Source of the DNA: Paraburkholderia lycopersici
GTDB lineage: Bacteria > Pseudomonadota > Gammaproteobacteria > Burkholderiales > Burkholderiaceae
Reading direction: 5' to 3'
Length of the DNA: 64,000 nt
Assembly (NCBI RefSeq): GCF_900096975.1
Contig: NZ_FMYQ01000027.1
Coordinates: forward strand, 46,910-110,909
Shown here in pieces: positions 8,741 to 18,037 of the stretch (the first letter of the stretch is position 1; every line of letters begins with the position of its first letter). The notes beneath the pieces are model-generated. The model did no database searches and had not been told where the DNA came from. It saw only the letters and a list, made by a program, of their open reading frames with translations. A program made the position numbers and the translations under genes.

Positions 8741-9609
8741 TTCGCCCCCTCCGCCCAGTTGAGCGCGCGCCTTGCGCCGCTCGCGAAAACGACGACGCGC
8801 GCGGGCCCGACCTGCTCGACGACCCCGTTGCCGATTGCCTGTCCGGCTTGCGCTGTCACGACGCCCTCGGGCGTTTCCAGGAGCGCGACAATGCGCTGCC
8901 GGTCCTGGAGGATGCCGGCGAGGCGCCAGCCATCATTGCCGGGCCCGGCCGCAGCCGTACGGGCAAACGGGTCGGGAGCCGAAGCTTCAGCAGGCGCGGA
9001 CGCCAACCGCACGGCAGGAAGCGCATCGTAAACACGCAATGCCGCCGTGATCGACAAGCCGGCTCCCGCGCGCCGGATCGCCAGTTCGTCCGGCGCAGTC
9101 AGTGCCGGTTCGCGTGCGAATCCTTCGAGCAGCTCGAGTAGCTGCGCGAAGCTTCCTTGCGCGACGAGCTTGATCGAACGGAACGCCTCCCCTTTCGCGC
9201 CGCCGGGCGCGCCAGGTTCGAGCATGTGCAGCACGAGGCCCGACTGCGCGGCCAGTTGCGAGATACGCCGGATGTCTTCGGCGGAATTGCCCACGTATGA
9301 GGCACGCGCGGGCGTTCGCGCCGCAGCTTCGCGCAGCGCGGGCAGACGCGCCAGCGCTTGCTGCGCGTGATCGCGGCGCATCTGGGCATCCGCCAGCGAG
9401 ACACGCTCCGCGCGCACGCGCAGCGGGTCCCACACGATGCAAGCGCCGCTCAGCAGCACGCCCGCGAGCACTGCGATCGCCAGCGCCACCGCCAGCCGGC
9501 GTCGCGTGCCCCAGGCGTGGAGTGGCAGCCAGCCACGCCAAGCGACCCTGTGACGGGCCCGCGCCGCTGCGCGCCCCCGGTTCTGCGCCACCTCTGCCAT
9601 CGCGTTCAT
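8737..9609 (-). CDS. pilO: Fused PilO-PilP type IV pilus alignment protein
   Basis: A 290-aa protein in the place usually held by separate pilO and pilP genes. The N-terminal part has a cytoplasmic basic segment, one membrane helix at about residues 38-62 (VALAIAVLAGVLLSGACIVW), a coiled-coil-like stretch, and a PilO-type ferredoxin-like region to about residue 200 (AQSGLVLHMLEPG, GSFAQLLELLEGFA). The last 70 residues look like the PilP beta domain: DPFAR, GWRLAGILQDRQRIVALLE and QAGQAIGNGVVEQVGPARVV. No other pilP is present. The start ATG at 9609 overlaps pilN by 4 bases. The fusion assignment is by motif reading, not by search. Confidence 0.8.
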   Translation of the reverse strand: MNAMAEVAQNRGRAAARARHRVAWRGWLPLHAWGTRRRLAVALAIAVLAGVLLSGACIVWDPLRVRAERVSLADAQMRRDHAQQALARLPALREAAARTPARASYVGNSAEDIRRISQLAAQSGLVLHMLEPGAPGGAKGEAFRSIKLVAQGSFAQLLELLEGFAREPALTAPDELAIRRAGAGLSITAALRVYDALPAVRLASAPAEASAPDPFARTAAAGPGNDGWRLAGILQDRQRIVALLETPEGVVTAQAGQAIGNGVVEQVGPARVVVFASGARRALNWAEGAK

Positions 9610-10286
9610 TTGGCCTCCGCGGAAACGGGGCTTCCCGGAGCGCTGGGTGCGCGAACCGCCCTGGCCTCTGGCACAGCGGTCGCGCCTTGCCAGACGAGAT
9701 GCGCGCTCACGTGAATCGGCCCCTCATCCTGCGCGCGCTCGCGCGCTGCGCCAGCCGGCGCCCCGCGTTTGAGTTCGCGCACGCTCACCGCCTCTACGTC
9801 GGGCAGCGCGCGCAGACGGCCGAGCCAGGCCGCAGCCGCAGACTCGTCCGCAGCACTCGCCTGCAGATCGGTTTCGTCGGCGAACTGCGTGAGTTGCTGC
9901 AAGCCGACACCCGGCGGGACATCGCTCGCGAGTGCGCCTGCAAGTGCGAAAAAGCGCGCAGTCGCCCGTGCGTGCAGCCGCGCGAGCCGCTCGCCGGCAA
10001 GCCGCGCTTCGCCTTCGCGCTCGAGGCGCTGCGCCTCGGCGAGCGGAGCGCGCCAGTGTGCGATCGATCGTTCCAGCGCCTCGCGCCGGACTTCGAGCCC
10101 GCTGCGCGCCATATGCTGCGAAAGCACGACGACGAGCGCGCACACGCAACCCGCCAGCGCGGCGACGAGCCATTCGGCCAGCAGGCGACGACGCAGTCTT
10201 CTGATTGCGCGCTGCCGCCACGGCAACAGATTGAATCCGCCGATGTCGCGCCGCGGACCCGCGCGTGTGGTGCGCACGAGCGTCAT
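9606..10286 (-). CDS. pilN: Type IV pilus assembly protein PilN
   Basis: A 226-aa bitopic inner-membrane protein. It carries the PilN signature FNLLPWRQRAIRRLRRR, which binds PilM in the cytoplasm, then a membrane helix (LVAALAGCVCALVVVLSQHM) and a periplasmic PilN domain ending near VSAHLVWQ. The ATG at 10286 overlaps the pilM stop as ATGA. The longer frame upstream lies inside pilM and was rejected. It is part of the pilM-N-O/P-Q operon that links the motor to the secretin. Confidence 0.9.
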   Translation of the reverse strand: MTLVRTTRAGPRRDIGGFNLLPWRQRAIRRLRRRLLAEWLVAALAGCVCALVVVLSQHMARSGLEVRREALERSIAHWRAPLAEAQRLEREGEARLAGERLARLHARATARFFALAGALASDVPPGVGLQQLTQFADETDLQASAADESAAAAWLGRLRALPDVEAVSVRELKRGAPAGAARERAQDEGPIHVSAHLVWQGATAVPEARAVRAPSAPGSPVSAEAK

Positions 10287-11263
10287 TCCCCCACCCCGCG
10301 CAGTGCGAGCCCGAACGCCACCGCACACGCCGGATCGTGCACAAGCGTTGCCGCGAGCGGCCACCCGACATCGGCAAGCGGCCCGCATTCGAACGGCAGC
10401 ACCGGCGCGCCCAGCGCCTCACCGATGTCGGCCAGCGAGAAGTCCACGCCGCGCAACATCGCGAGCTCCCCCGAAATCTGCACGCAGCCGGCCTGGTCGG
10501 CGCCAACCAGGTCGCGCAACGCTTCCACGAGATCGGCGTGTTCGAGCGCAGGAAAGCGCATTTGCCGGATGACCGAGTCGTCGACGAGATACCAGCCGTG
10601 TACGCCTTCCGGGCCGACCCAGAGCGCGACCCACGGCTCGAGCGGCGGCAGTTCGTAGGCCGCCGCGTGCCGCATGGCGCGCAACGCGGCGTGCGCTTCG
10701 TCGTCCACGGCGCAAAGCGTGATGCCCGCCATCGCTGCGCATTCGATGCGCGCCTCCAGATGCTGCCGCGCGGTCGCCGCGATGGTCACCTGCGTTTCGG
10801 CCGCGTGCGGCGTGGCCGGCAGCACATTCCAGTCGACCGCCAGCTCGCCGCGCTCGACGCCCGCCACGCGCTCGGCCTCCGCCAGCACGAACGGCTCGAG
10901 CCCGGCGTGCAGGCCCGAGTCGTCCACCGAGCCCGCCGGCGCGAGGCGTGCGAGCGGCACCGTGGCGACGAGCGTCGCGCTCGCGGGCAGGGCCAGCGCA
11001 CAACGCAGCGAAGCGGCTGCGCACGCGCGCGGCAGCTCGGAGAACACGTTGCGCAGCGCTTCGACCACCGCAGCGCGATCGACGATCTCCGCGCCCGCCA
11101 TCGCCTCGCGCGCGAGCGGCGCGCTCGCCAGCCATTCGAGGCGCACGGGCCCCGCCCCGACGATGCGCTGGCTCAACACCACGAGCGACACGCCGCGCGC
11201 GCCCAGATCCACTCCCGCGGCGTAGCGGCGCGCGCCCAACAATACCGGATTCCCGAACCCCAT
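10283..11263 (-). CDS. pilM: Type IV pilus assembly protein PilM (actin-like ATPase)
   Basis: A 326-aa actin/FtsA-fold cytoplasmic protein at the head of the pil operon. Features are AAGVDLGARGVSLVVL (phosphate-1 type loop) and the C-terminal FGLALRG characteristic of PilM. The sequence is more divergent than the rest of the operon, so the call rests partly on position next to pilN. It is divergent from mrcA with about 250 bases between them. Confidence 0.85.
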   Translation of the reverse strand: MGFGNPVLLGARRYAAGVDLGARGVSLVVLSQRIVGAGPVRLEWLASAPLAREAMAGAEIVDRAAVVEALRNVFSELPRACAAASLRCALALPASATLVATVPLARLAPAGSVDDSGLHAGLEPFVLAEAERVAGVERGELAVDWNVLPATPHAAETQVTIAATARQHLEARIECAAMAGITLCAVDDEAHAALRAMRHAAAYELPPLEPWVALWVGPEGVHGWYLVDDSVIRQMRFPALEHADLVEALRDLVGADQAGCVQISGELAMLRGVDFSLADIGEALGAPVLPFECGPLADVGWPLAATLVHDPACAVAFGLALRGVGE

Positions 11264-11484
11264 CGCACTCCTCCCGAACGTCTGTGCGCCGCAAACCGTT
11301 CGCAGCGCGTCGATGGGGAAATTGTGCGAAGCGGCGCCGACCGCGAATACTCGGCCTTATGGCCAACGTTGGGCGCAGGCGCTACCCACGCGCGAAGGCC
11401 GCGTCTACAGTGCGAATATCGGTTTGCGCACTCGCCCGACCCCGTTCATGTAAGCATCCCGAAAGTACGCGGGCGGGCGGCGGC

Positions 11485-11490
11485 TATAAT
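11485..11490 (+). promoter_or_regulatory. Possible -10 box of mrcA
   Basis: A perfect TATAAT lies 26 bases before the mrcA ATG. No convincing -35 box stands at the right distance, so the promoter call is tentative. Confidence 0.45.
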
Positions 11491-11516
11491 CGCGGGACCG
11501 TTTTTCTGGTGTTCGT

Positions 11517-13964
11517 ATGCAAGATCAGCCTCCATCGTCCGTACCGCCTTCCACGCCGCCCGAGCCCCCACGGCGGCGTAAGCGCCCATGGTGGGCAACG
11601 TTGCTGATCGCGTTTTTCGGCCTGATCTTCGCGGGCGTGGTGTGCATGGCGCTCGTGCTCGGCTACGCGCTCGTCGTGGCCACGCCCAACCTGCCGTCGC
11701 TCGACGCGCTCACCGACTATCGTCCGAAGGTGCCGCTGCGCATCTATACGCGCGACCACGTGCTGATCGGCGAATTCGGCGAGGAGCGGCGCGACATCGT
11801 CCATTTCCGGGACGTGCCCGACAACCTCAAGAAAGCCATTCTCGCCATCGAGGACGCACGCTTTTACGATCACGGCGGCGTCGATCTCGCCGGTATCGCG
11901 CGCGCGGGCATGGTCGCGCTCACCAACGGCCACGCCACCCAGGGCGCGAGCACGATCACCATGCAGGTGGCGCGCAACTTCTTCCTTTCGAGCGAAAAGA
12001 CCTACACGCGCAAGATTTACGAGATGCTGCTCGCCTACAAGATCGAGTCGAAGCTCTCGAAAGATCAGATTCTCGAGGTGTACATGAATCAGATCTATCT
12101 GGGCCAGCGCGCGTATGGCTTCGCGAGCGCCGCACGCGTGTATTTCGGAAAGGACCTGAAAGACCTCACGCTCGCCGAATGCGCGATGCTCGCCGGGCTA
12201 CCCAAGGCGCCCTCGGCCTATAACCCGGTCGTCAATCCCAAGCGCGCAAAGGTGCGCCAGGAATACATCCTCCAGCGCATGCTGGAACTGCACTACATCA
12301 CGCAGCAGCAGTACGACGAGGCCGCGCAGCAGCCGCTCGTCGTCAAGGGCGCGGGCAAGGAGTTCAGCGTCCACGCCGAGTACGTCGCGGAGATGGTGCG
12401 CCAGATGATGTACGCGCAGTACCACGAGGAGGCGTACACGCGCGGCCTGAACGTCGTCACGACGATCGACTCGGCCGATCAGGACGTCGCCTATCGCGCG
12501 CTGCGCAGAGGGCTGATGGACTACGAGCGCCGCCACGGCTATCGCGGGCCCGAGGCGTTCATCGACCTGCCCGCCGACACCGACGACCGCGAGCAGGCCA
12601 TCGACGACGCCCTCGTCGAGCATCCCGACAACGGCGAACTCGTCGCGGCGGTCGTCACCGCCGCGAGCCCGAAGGAAGTGCAGGCCACCTTCATGGACGG
12701 CAACACCACGGCCATCACCGGCGACGGGCTGCGCTTCGCGCAGTTCGCACTAAGCGCACGCGCGCAGCCGTCGCAGCGCATCCGGCCAGGCGCGGTCATC
12801 CGCGTGGCGCGCGACAATGCGGGCGAGTGGTCGATCACGCAACTGCCGCAGATCGAAGGCGCGTTCATCTCGATCGTGCCGCAGGACGGCGCGATCCGCG
12901 CGCTCGTGGGCGGCTTCGACTTCAACAAGAACAAGTTCAACCACGTCACGCAGGCGTGGCGCCAGCCGGGCTCGAGCTTCAAGCCGTTCATCTATTCGGC
13001 GTCGCTCGACAAGGGGCTCGGGCCGGCCACCGTCATCAACGATGCGCCGCTCTTCTTCAGCGCGGCGGAAACGGGGGGGCAGCCCTGGGAGCCGAAGAAT
13101 TACGGCGGCGGCTTCGACGGCCCCATGACCATGCGCACGGCGCTCATGAAGTCGAAGAACCTCGTGTCGATCCGTATCCTCAACCACATCGGCACGAAGT
13201 ACGCGCAGCAGTACATCACGCACTTCGGCTTCGACGCCGACCGGCATCCGGCCTACCTGCCGATGGCGCTCGGGGCGGGCCTCGTCACGCCGCTGCAGAT
13301 GGCGGCCGGCTACTCGGTGTTCGCGAACGGCGGCTACCGCGTGAACCCGTATCTGATCGCCGAGGTCACCGACCAGCGCGGCATGGTCGTCGCCCAGGCG
13401 CAGCCGCTCGTGGCCGGGCAGAACGCGCCGCGCGCCATCGACCCGCGCAACGCGTACATCATGAACAGCCTCTTGCAGAGCGTCGCGCAGCACGGCACGG
13501 GGGCGAAGTCGAACGCCCTCAAGCGCACCGACCTGGGCGGCAAGACCGGCACCACGAACGATTCGCGCGACGCGTGGTTCGCGGGCTACCAGCACACGCT
13601 GGCCGCAATCGCGTGGATCGGTTACGACAACCCGCGCAGCCTCGGCGACAGGGAAACGGGCGGTGGCCTCGCGCTACCGGTATGGATCGATTACATGCAG
13701 AAGGCGCTCACCGGCGTGCCCGAGTACAAGATGGCGATGCCCGACGGCATCGTCTCGCTCGGCGAGGAGCTCTATTACGCCGACGCCACGCCGGGCCACG
13801 GCTTCGTTTCGGCGGTGGGCATCAGCCAGGCGGCGCTCGAAGCGTCGGCGAGCGGCGCATCGGGCACATCGGGCGCAGCCGACGACGCCGACGCCGCGCC
13901 GGCGCCCGAGCATGTGAATGCGAAAGAAAAGGAGGACATCATGAACCTGTTCCGCGGGCACTGA
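11517..13964 (+). CDS. mrcA: Penicillin-binding protein 1A (bifunctional peptidoglycan synthase)
   Basis: An 815-aa class A PBP that polymerises glycan strands and cross-links peptides. A Pro-rich cytoplasmic tail is followed by a membrane helix (LLIAFFGLIFAGVVCMALVL). The GT51 transglycosylase domain has EDARFYDHGG, QGASTITMQVARNF and NQIYLGQRAYG. The transpeptidase domain has the SxxK serine at residue 486 (SSFK), SKN at 546-548 and KTGT at 676-679. A low-complexity Ala/Ser/Gly stretch precedes the C-terminus. It is transcribed away from pilM, the common arrangement in proteobacteria. Confidence 0.96.
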   Translation: MQDQPPSSVPPSTPPEPPRRRKRPWWATLLIAFFGLIFAGVVCMALVLGYALVVATPNLPSLDALTDYRPKVPLRIYTRDHVLIGEFGEERRDIVHFRDVPDNLKKAILAIEDARFYDHGGVDLAGIARAGMVALTNGHATQGASTITMQVARNFFLSSEKTYTRKIYEMLLAYKIESKLSKDQILEVYMNQIYLGQRAYGFASAARVYFGKDLKDLTLAECAMLAGLPKAPSAYNPVVNPKRAKVRQEYILQRMLELHYITQQQYDEAAQQPLVVKGAGKEFSVHAEYVAEMVRQMMYAQYHEEAYTRGLNVVTTIDSADQDVAYRALRRGLMDYERRHGYRGPEAFIDLPADTDDREQAIDDALVEHPDNGELVAAVVTAASPKEVQATFMDGNTTAITGDGLRFAQFALSARAQPSQRIRPGAVIRVARDNAGEWSITQLPQIEGAFISIVPQDGAIRALVGGFDFNKNKFNHVTQAWRQPGSSFKPFIYSASLDKGLGPATVINDAPLFFSAAETGGQPWEPKNYGGGFDGPMTMRTALMKSKNLVSIRILNHIGTKYAQQYITHFGFDADRHPAYLPMALGAGLVTPLQMAAGYSVFANGGYRVNPYLIAEVTDQRGMVVAQAQPLVAGQNAPRAIDPRNAYIMNSLLQSVAQHGTGAKSNALKRTDLGGKTGTTNDSRDAWFAGYQHTLAAIAWIGYDNPRSLGDRETGGGLALPVWIDYMQKALTGVPEYKMAMPDGIVSLGEELYYADATPGHGFVSAVGISQAALEASASGASGTSGAADDADAAPAPEHVNAKEKEDIMNLFRGH

Positions 13965-13986
13965 GCTTCGCCGAACCGGGGCAAAG

Positions 13987-14020
13987 AAAAACGGGCGCCA
14001 GTTCAAGCAGCGCCCGTTTT
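13987..14020. terminator. Bidirectional terminator between mrcA and cyaY
   Basis: Arms AAAACGGGCGC and GCGCCCGTTTT form a stem with T runs on both strands, serving the convergent mrcA (plus) and cyaY (minus). Confidence 0.9.
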
Positions 14021-14025
14021 CACGT

Positions 14026-14343
14026 TCAGGGTTCGAACCGCACCGGCTCGCCCGCCTGTTCCGTCGCGTAGGCCGTGAGCGCCGAGAAGAATTCGGTGCC
14101 CGTGCGCGTGTCGCGCCATTGGCCGTCGATGAAGCGATAGTGGAAACCGCCGGCCTTCGCCGCGATCCAGATTTCGCGCATCGGCGGCTGCAGGTTCACG
14201 ATGATCTTCGAGCGATTCTCGAATTCGAGCGTCAGAACGTTGCCGCTGCGCTCGAGTTCGATATCGGCGCTGGCCTCGTCCACGGCCCGCTCCACGGCTC
14301 CCAGCACGGCCTCCGCGCGGCTCAGGTAGTCACTGTCTGGCAT
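14026..14343 (-). CDS. cyaY: Iron-sulfur cluster assembly regulator CyaY (bacterial frataxin)
   Basis: A 105-aa frataxin homologue that binds iron and modulates IscS. The acidic first helix (YLSRAEAVLGAVERAVDEAS), the beta segment NVLTLEFENRSKIIVNLQ and the QPPMREIWIAAKAGGFHY signature are all present. The start at ATG 14343 was chosen because GGAG lies 6 bases upstream; a GTG twelve bases earlier is possible. It is divergent from lptM, with only 35 bases between the start codons. Confidence 0.95.
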   Translation of the reverse strand: MPDSDYLSRAEAVLGAVERAVDEASADIELERSGNVLTLEFENRSKIIVNLQPPMREIWIAAKAGGFHYRFIDGQWRDTRTGTEFFSALTAYATEQAGEPVRFEP

Positions 14344-14378
14344 GCTAAACTCCACCGGTTATTCATTCAGGGACAATT

Positions 14379-14717
14379 ATGCGTGTCATTTCGCAGATGC
14401 GCGCAGCGGCATCCCGCGTATCGACGCCCGGCGCGATTCTAGCGGCTTTTGCGGTCTGCGCCGTCGCGCTCGCAGGCTGCGGCCAGCGCGGGCCGCTCTA
14501 CATGCCCACCGTGCCGCCGCTTCCGCCCAAGCCCAGCTTCGAAACCGCGCCGCCGCAAACCGGCGCGTCGGCGCCCGAAGCGGCTTCGGCGCCCGTCGGC
14601 TCGATACCCGACACTTCGGGCACGCCGCTCTCGTTGTCTCCGGACAGCGAAGTCAGCACCCCGTCCGCGACCACCGGCAGCCCGCAACCGGCTTCCGGCG
14701 CAACGCCAACCCAGTAA
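14379..14717 (+). CDS. lptM: LPS translocon maturation chaperone LptM (YifL/LppL lipoprotein)
   Basis: A 112-aa lipoprotein with lipobox LAGC, Cys34 being the lipidation site, directly followed by the family signature GQRGPLYMP. The rest is a low-complexity Pro/Ser/Thr tail. In E. coli LptM helps oxidative maturation of LptD at the outer membrane; the same role here is inferred from the signature. AGGGA (14369-14373) precedes the ATG. lysA follows after 9 bases, as in many betaproteobacteria. Confidence 0.88.
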   Translation: MRVISQMRAAASRVSTPGAILAAFAVCAVALAGCGQRGPLYMPTVPPLPPKPSFETAPPQTGASAPEAASAPVGSIPDTSGTPLSLSPDSEVSTPSATTGSPQPASGATPTQ

Positions 14718-14726
14718 ATCGCTCGC

Positions 14727-15998
14727 ATGACCCAGTCCGCTTTTCACCGTGACAACGGCACGCTCTTCGTAGAAGGCGTGTCGGCCGCCGACCTCGCCGC
14801 GCAGTACGGCACGCCGCTCTACGTTTATTCGCGCAAGGCGCTCACCGCCGCGTGGCACGCCTACGCAGACGCCTGCGCCGGCCGCCGCGCCAAAGTGCAC
14901 GTCGCGGTGAAGGCGAACAGCAATCTCGCGGTGCTCAACCTCTTCGCGCGCGAAGGCGCGGGCTTCGACATCGTCTCCGCAGGCGAACTCGCACGCGTGC
15001 TCGCGGCGGGCGGCAAGGCGCAGGACGTGGTGTTCTCGGGCGTCGGCAAGACGGCGGCCGAAATGCGCGAGGCGCTCGAAGCGGGCGTGAAGTGCTTCAA
15101 CGTCGAATCGATTCCCGAACTCGACCGGCTCAACGCAGTTGCGGGCCAGCTCGGCAAGAAAGCGCCCGTTTCGCTGCGTGTGAACCCCGACGTCGATCCG
15201 AAGACGCACCCGTACATTTCCACGGGCCTGAAGGCGAACAAGTTCGGCGTCGCATTCGAGGACGCGCGCGCGACCTATCGCGCCGCCGCAGCCATGCCGC
15301 ACCTGGAGGTGGCCGGCATCGACTGCCACATCGGCTCGCAAATCACCGAGATCGCGCCGTATCTCGACGCCATCGACAAACTGCTCGAACTCGTCGACCA
15401 GATCGAAGCCGATGGCGTGAGCATCCGCCACATCGACGTCGGTGGCGGACTCGGCATTCGCTACGACGACGAAACGCCGCCCGACATCGGCGAATTCGTG
15501 CGCACGGTGCTCGATCGCATCGAGGCGCATGGCACGAAGACGGGCAAGGTCCGCGACGTGTACTTCGAGCCGGGCCGCTCGCTCGTGGGCAATGCGGGCA
15601 TCCTGCTCACCACGGTCGAGTTCCTCAAGCCCGGCTCGGAGAAGAATTTCGCGATCGTCGACGCCGCGATGAACGACCTCGCTCGCCCCGCCATGTACGA
15701 CGCCTATCACGCGATCGAGCCGGTCGTGGAACGCCAGTCGGCCCCGCAGACTTACGACGTGGTCGGCCCCGTGTGCGAAAGCGGCGACTGGCTCGGCCGC
15801 GCGCGCGCGCTCGCCATCGAGCCGGGCGACGTGCTCGCGATCCGCTCGGCGGGCGCCTACGGCTTCGTGATGAGTTCGAACTACAACACGCGCGCACGCG
15901 CGGCCGAGGTCATGGTCGATGGCACGCGCGTGCATCTCGCGCGCGAGCGCGAAAGCGTGGCGCAGCTATTCGCGAACGAGCGCCCGCTGCCGGACTGA
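14727..15998 (+). CDS. lysA: Diaminopimelate decarboxylase
   Basis: A 423-aa fold-type III PLP enzyme that decarboxylates meso-diaminopimelate to L-lysine. The PLP lysine is Lys62 in HVAVKANSN. Other landmarks are GSQITEIAPY, VGGGLGI, EPGRSLVGNAG (phosphate binding) and GPVCESGDWLGR (active-site Cys and specificity helix). It is transcribed with lptM; dapF, often next, does not follow. Confidence 0.97.
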   Translation: MTQSAFHRDNGTLFVEGVSAADLAAQYGTPLYVYSRKALTAAWHAYADACAGRRAKVHVAVKANSNLAVLNLFAREGAGFDIVSAGELARVLAAGGKAQDVVFSGVGKTAAEMREALEAGVKCFNVESIPELDRLNAVAGQLGKKAPVSLRVNPDVDPKTHPYISTGLKANKFGVAFEDARATYRAAAAMPHLEVAGIDCHIGSQITEIAPYLDAIDKLLELVDQIEADGVSIRHIDVGGGLGIRYDDETPPDIGEFVRTVLDRIEAHGTKTGKVRDVYFEPGRSLVGNAGILLTTVEFLKPGSEKNFAIVDAAMNDLARPAMYDAYHAIEPVVERQSAPQTYDVVGPVCESGDWLGRARALAIEPGDVLAIRSAGAYGFVMSSNYNTRARAAEVMVDGTRVHLARERESVAQLFANERPLPD

Positions 15999-16047
15999 GC
16001 GAGTAAATGCGCAATTAACCGGGCGTTTCGAGCGCTCGCGCCACAGT

Positions 16048-16079
16048 AAAAAAGCGACGCTACGGCGTCGCTTTTTTTT
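16048..16079. terminator. Bidirectional terminator between lysA and msrQ
   Basis: Arms AAAAAAGCGACGC and GCGTCGCTTTTTT around the loop TACG, with T runs on both strands, end the convergent lysA and msrQ-msrP units. Confidence 0.93.
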
Positions 16080-16095
16080 CGCATACGCGAGCCAG

Positions 16096-16803
16096 TCAGG
16101 CAACGCCCGCGCCCGATCGCGCGGAGCGCCACCGCGCGAGCAGCCACACGCCCGCGCGCCAGCCCAATAGCACGAGCATGATCGCGCCATAAAGCTTCGG
16201 CAGCACTAGATCGTGCTTGCCTGCCTTCATCCACCAGAAGTGCAGGATCGCCAGCACGCCGATCGCGTAGACAAGCCGATGCAGCGTTTGCCAGCGGCGC
16301 CCGAGCCTGCGCGCCATCGCGCGCGTGGACGTCGCGGCGAGCGGAATCAGCAGCACGAACGCCGCGAAGCCCACCGTGATGAACGGCCGCTTGCCCACGT
16401 CCTTGAGCATCGCGGCGACGTCGAACCACTTGTCGAACCAGACGTAGGTCGTGAAGTGCAGCGCCGCGTAGAAAAACGCGTAGAGCCCGAGCAGGCGTCG
16501 AAAGCGGATCAGCGCGTTCCAGCCGGTGAGCCGGCGCAGCGGCGTGACGGCGAGCGTGATGCAGAGGAACACGAGCGTCCACAGGCCCGTGGAGCGCGTG
16601 ATGAACTCGATCGGATTCGCACCGAGCCGGTCGGTGAAGCCGAACAGCACGATGCGTGCAAGCGGATACAACGCCGCGACGAATACCGCCGCCTTCGCCC
16701 ATGGCAGCCAGCGCGGGCCGGCCGCGCTCGCGGCGCGCGCACCGGCCTTCGCGAGTATTGCGCGCGGCAAGGCGTCAGCCTGCGGTGTCGTCGTCGATTC
16801 CAT
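16096..16803 (-). CDS. msrQ: Haem-binding membrane subunit MsrQ of the MsrPQ system
   Basis: A 235-aa polytopic inner-membrane protein of the YedZ family with about six helices. It passes electrons through haem b to periplasmic MsrP. Histidines in helices (YAALHFTTYVWFDKWFD, LHRLVYAIGVLAILHF) are the expected haem ligands. The ATG at 16803 has GGAG 6 bases upstream; an ATG at 16815 is the alternative. It lies 26 bases after msrP. Confidence 0.92.
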   Translation of the reverse strand: MESTTTPQADALPRAILAKAGARAASAAGPRWLPWAKAAVFVAALYPLARIVLFGFTDRLGANPIEFITRSTGLWTLVFLCITLAVTPLRRLTGWNALIRFRRLLGLYAFFYAALHFTTYVWFDKWFDVAAMLKDVGKRPFITVGFAAFVLLIPLAATSTRAMARRLGRRWQTLHRLVYAIGVLAILHFWWMKAGKHDLVLPKLYGAIMLVLLGWRAGVWLLARWRSARSGAGVA

Positions 16804-16829
16804 CTCTCGCTCCATCGGCCGCTCGTGAC

Positions 16830-17831
16830 TCAAAAGTTCTTGCGCAGATCCATACCCTGATACATCGACGCCACGAGGTCGCCGTAGCCGTTGAACATGA
16901 GCGTCTTGCGCTTGGGCTGGAAGAAGCCGTCCTCGCCGATGCGCCGCTCGGTGGCCTGGCTCCAGCGCGGGTGGTCGACATTCGGATTCACGTTCGAATA
17001 GAAGCCATACTCGTTCGGCGCGTACTTGTTCCAGCTCGTGGGCGGCTGATTCGACACGAAGCGGATCTTCACGAGCGACTTCGCGCTCTTGAAGCCGTAT
17101 TTCCACGGCACGATCACGCGCACGGGCGCGCCGTTCTGGTTCGGCAACACCTCACCGTACAGGCCCACCGTGAGCAGCGTGAGCGGATTCATCGCTTCGT
17201 CCATGCGCAGGCCTTCGGAGTACGGCCAGTCGAGAATCGGCTCGGCGAGGCCCGGCATCTGGGAAGGGTCGGCGAGCGTGATGAACTGCACGTAGCGTGC
17301 GTTGCCCGTGGGCTGCGCGCGGCGGATCAGTTCGGAGAGCGAAATGCCGATCCACGGAACCACGATCGACCAGCCTTCCACACATCGATGCCGGTACACG
17401 CGCTCTTCGAGCGGCGCGAGCTTGAGGATCTCGTCGATATCGTAGACCTTCGCGTTCTTCACCTCGCCCTCGACGCTCAGCTTCCACGGACGCGGACGCA
17501 GCGTGTGCGCGTTCTCGGCAGGATCGCCCTTGTCGGTGCCGAACTCGTAGAAGTTGTTATAGGTCGTGATGTCCTTGTAGGGCGTGACCTTGTCCAGCGC
17601 GACGAATTTCGCGTTCGTTTGCGCGGCGAGCTTCTGCGCCTTCGGGTCGCCGGGCGCGTATTCAGCGAATGCCCGCGAAGCGCCGAACGGCCCCGCAAGG
17701 CCGCCGAGCGCGAGCGCGCCTGCCGCCTGCAAAATGCGCCGGCGCTGCTCGAACACCTTTTGCGGCGCGATTTCGCTCGCGGGGATGTCGTCGCCGTTGA
17801 GCAAGATTCTGCTGCTCCGCTTGATCCACAT
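16830..17831 (-). CDS. msrP: Protein-methionine-sulfoxide reductase catalytic subunit MsrP
   Basis: A 333-aa Tat-exported molybdopterin enzyme that repairs oxidised methionines in the periplasm. A twin-arginine signal (EQRRRILQAAGALALGG) ends at ASRAFA. The Mo-ligand cysteine is in HRCVEGWSIVVPW, and the cofactor-binding end PWKYGFKSAKSLVKI is present. The ATG at 17831 has AGGAG 9 bases upstream and gives the family's usual start. It forms a two-gene operon with msrQ. Confidence 0.95.
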   Translation of the reverse strand: MWIKRSSRILLNGDDIPASEIAPQKVFEQRRRILQAAGALALGGLAGPFGASRAFAEYAPGDPKAQKLAAQTNAKFVALDKVTPYKDITTYNNFYEFGTDKGDPAENAHTLRPRPWKLSVEGEVKNAKVYDIDEILKLAPLEERVYRHRCVEGWSIVVPWIGISLSELIRRAQPTGNARYVQFITLADPSQMPGLAEPILDWPYSEGLRMDEAMNPLTLLTVGLYGEVLPNQNGAPVRVIVPWKYGFKSAKSLVKIRFVSNQPPTSWNKYAPNEYGFYSNVNPNVDHPRWSQATERRIGEDGFFQPKRKTLMFNGYGDLVASMYQGMDLRKNF

Positions 17832-17971
17832 GTTGCTGCTCTCCTGCGTCGTACGCGGCGTGCCGCCAATGCGTTGAAGGTGCTCGATCCGGCCCCGCCG
17901 TACGATGCCCGGCAAGGATCGAGTGGATGGCCTCAAGCCGGCAAACGCGCATTGAGCGCAAAGCTTCCCGT

Positions 17972-18013
17972 CGGACGAAAAAAAACCGCCGGAGCACGAG
18001 GCATCCGACGGTT
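17972..18013 (-). terminator. Terminator of the cytochrome c maturation genes
   Basis: On the minus strand AACCGTCGGA pairs with TCCGGCGGTT, followed by eight T residues, just after the ccsB stop. Confidence 0.9.
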
Positions 18014-18037
18014 AGTTCGTCGTGCGGGCAGTGGCGG

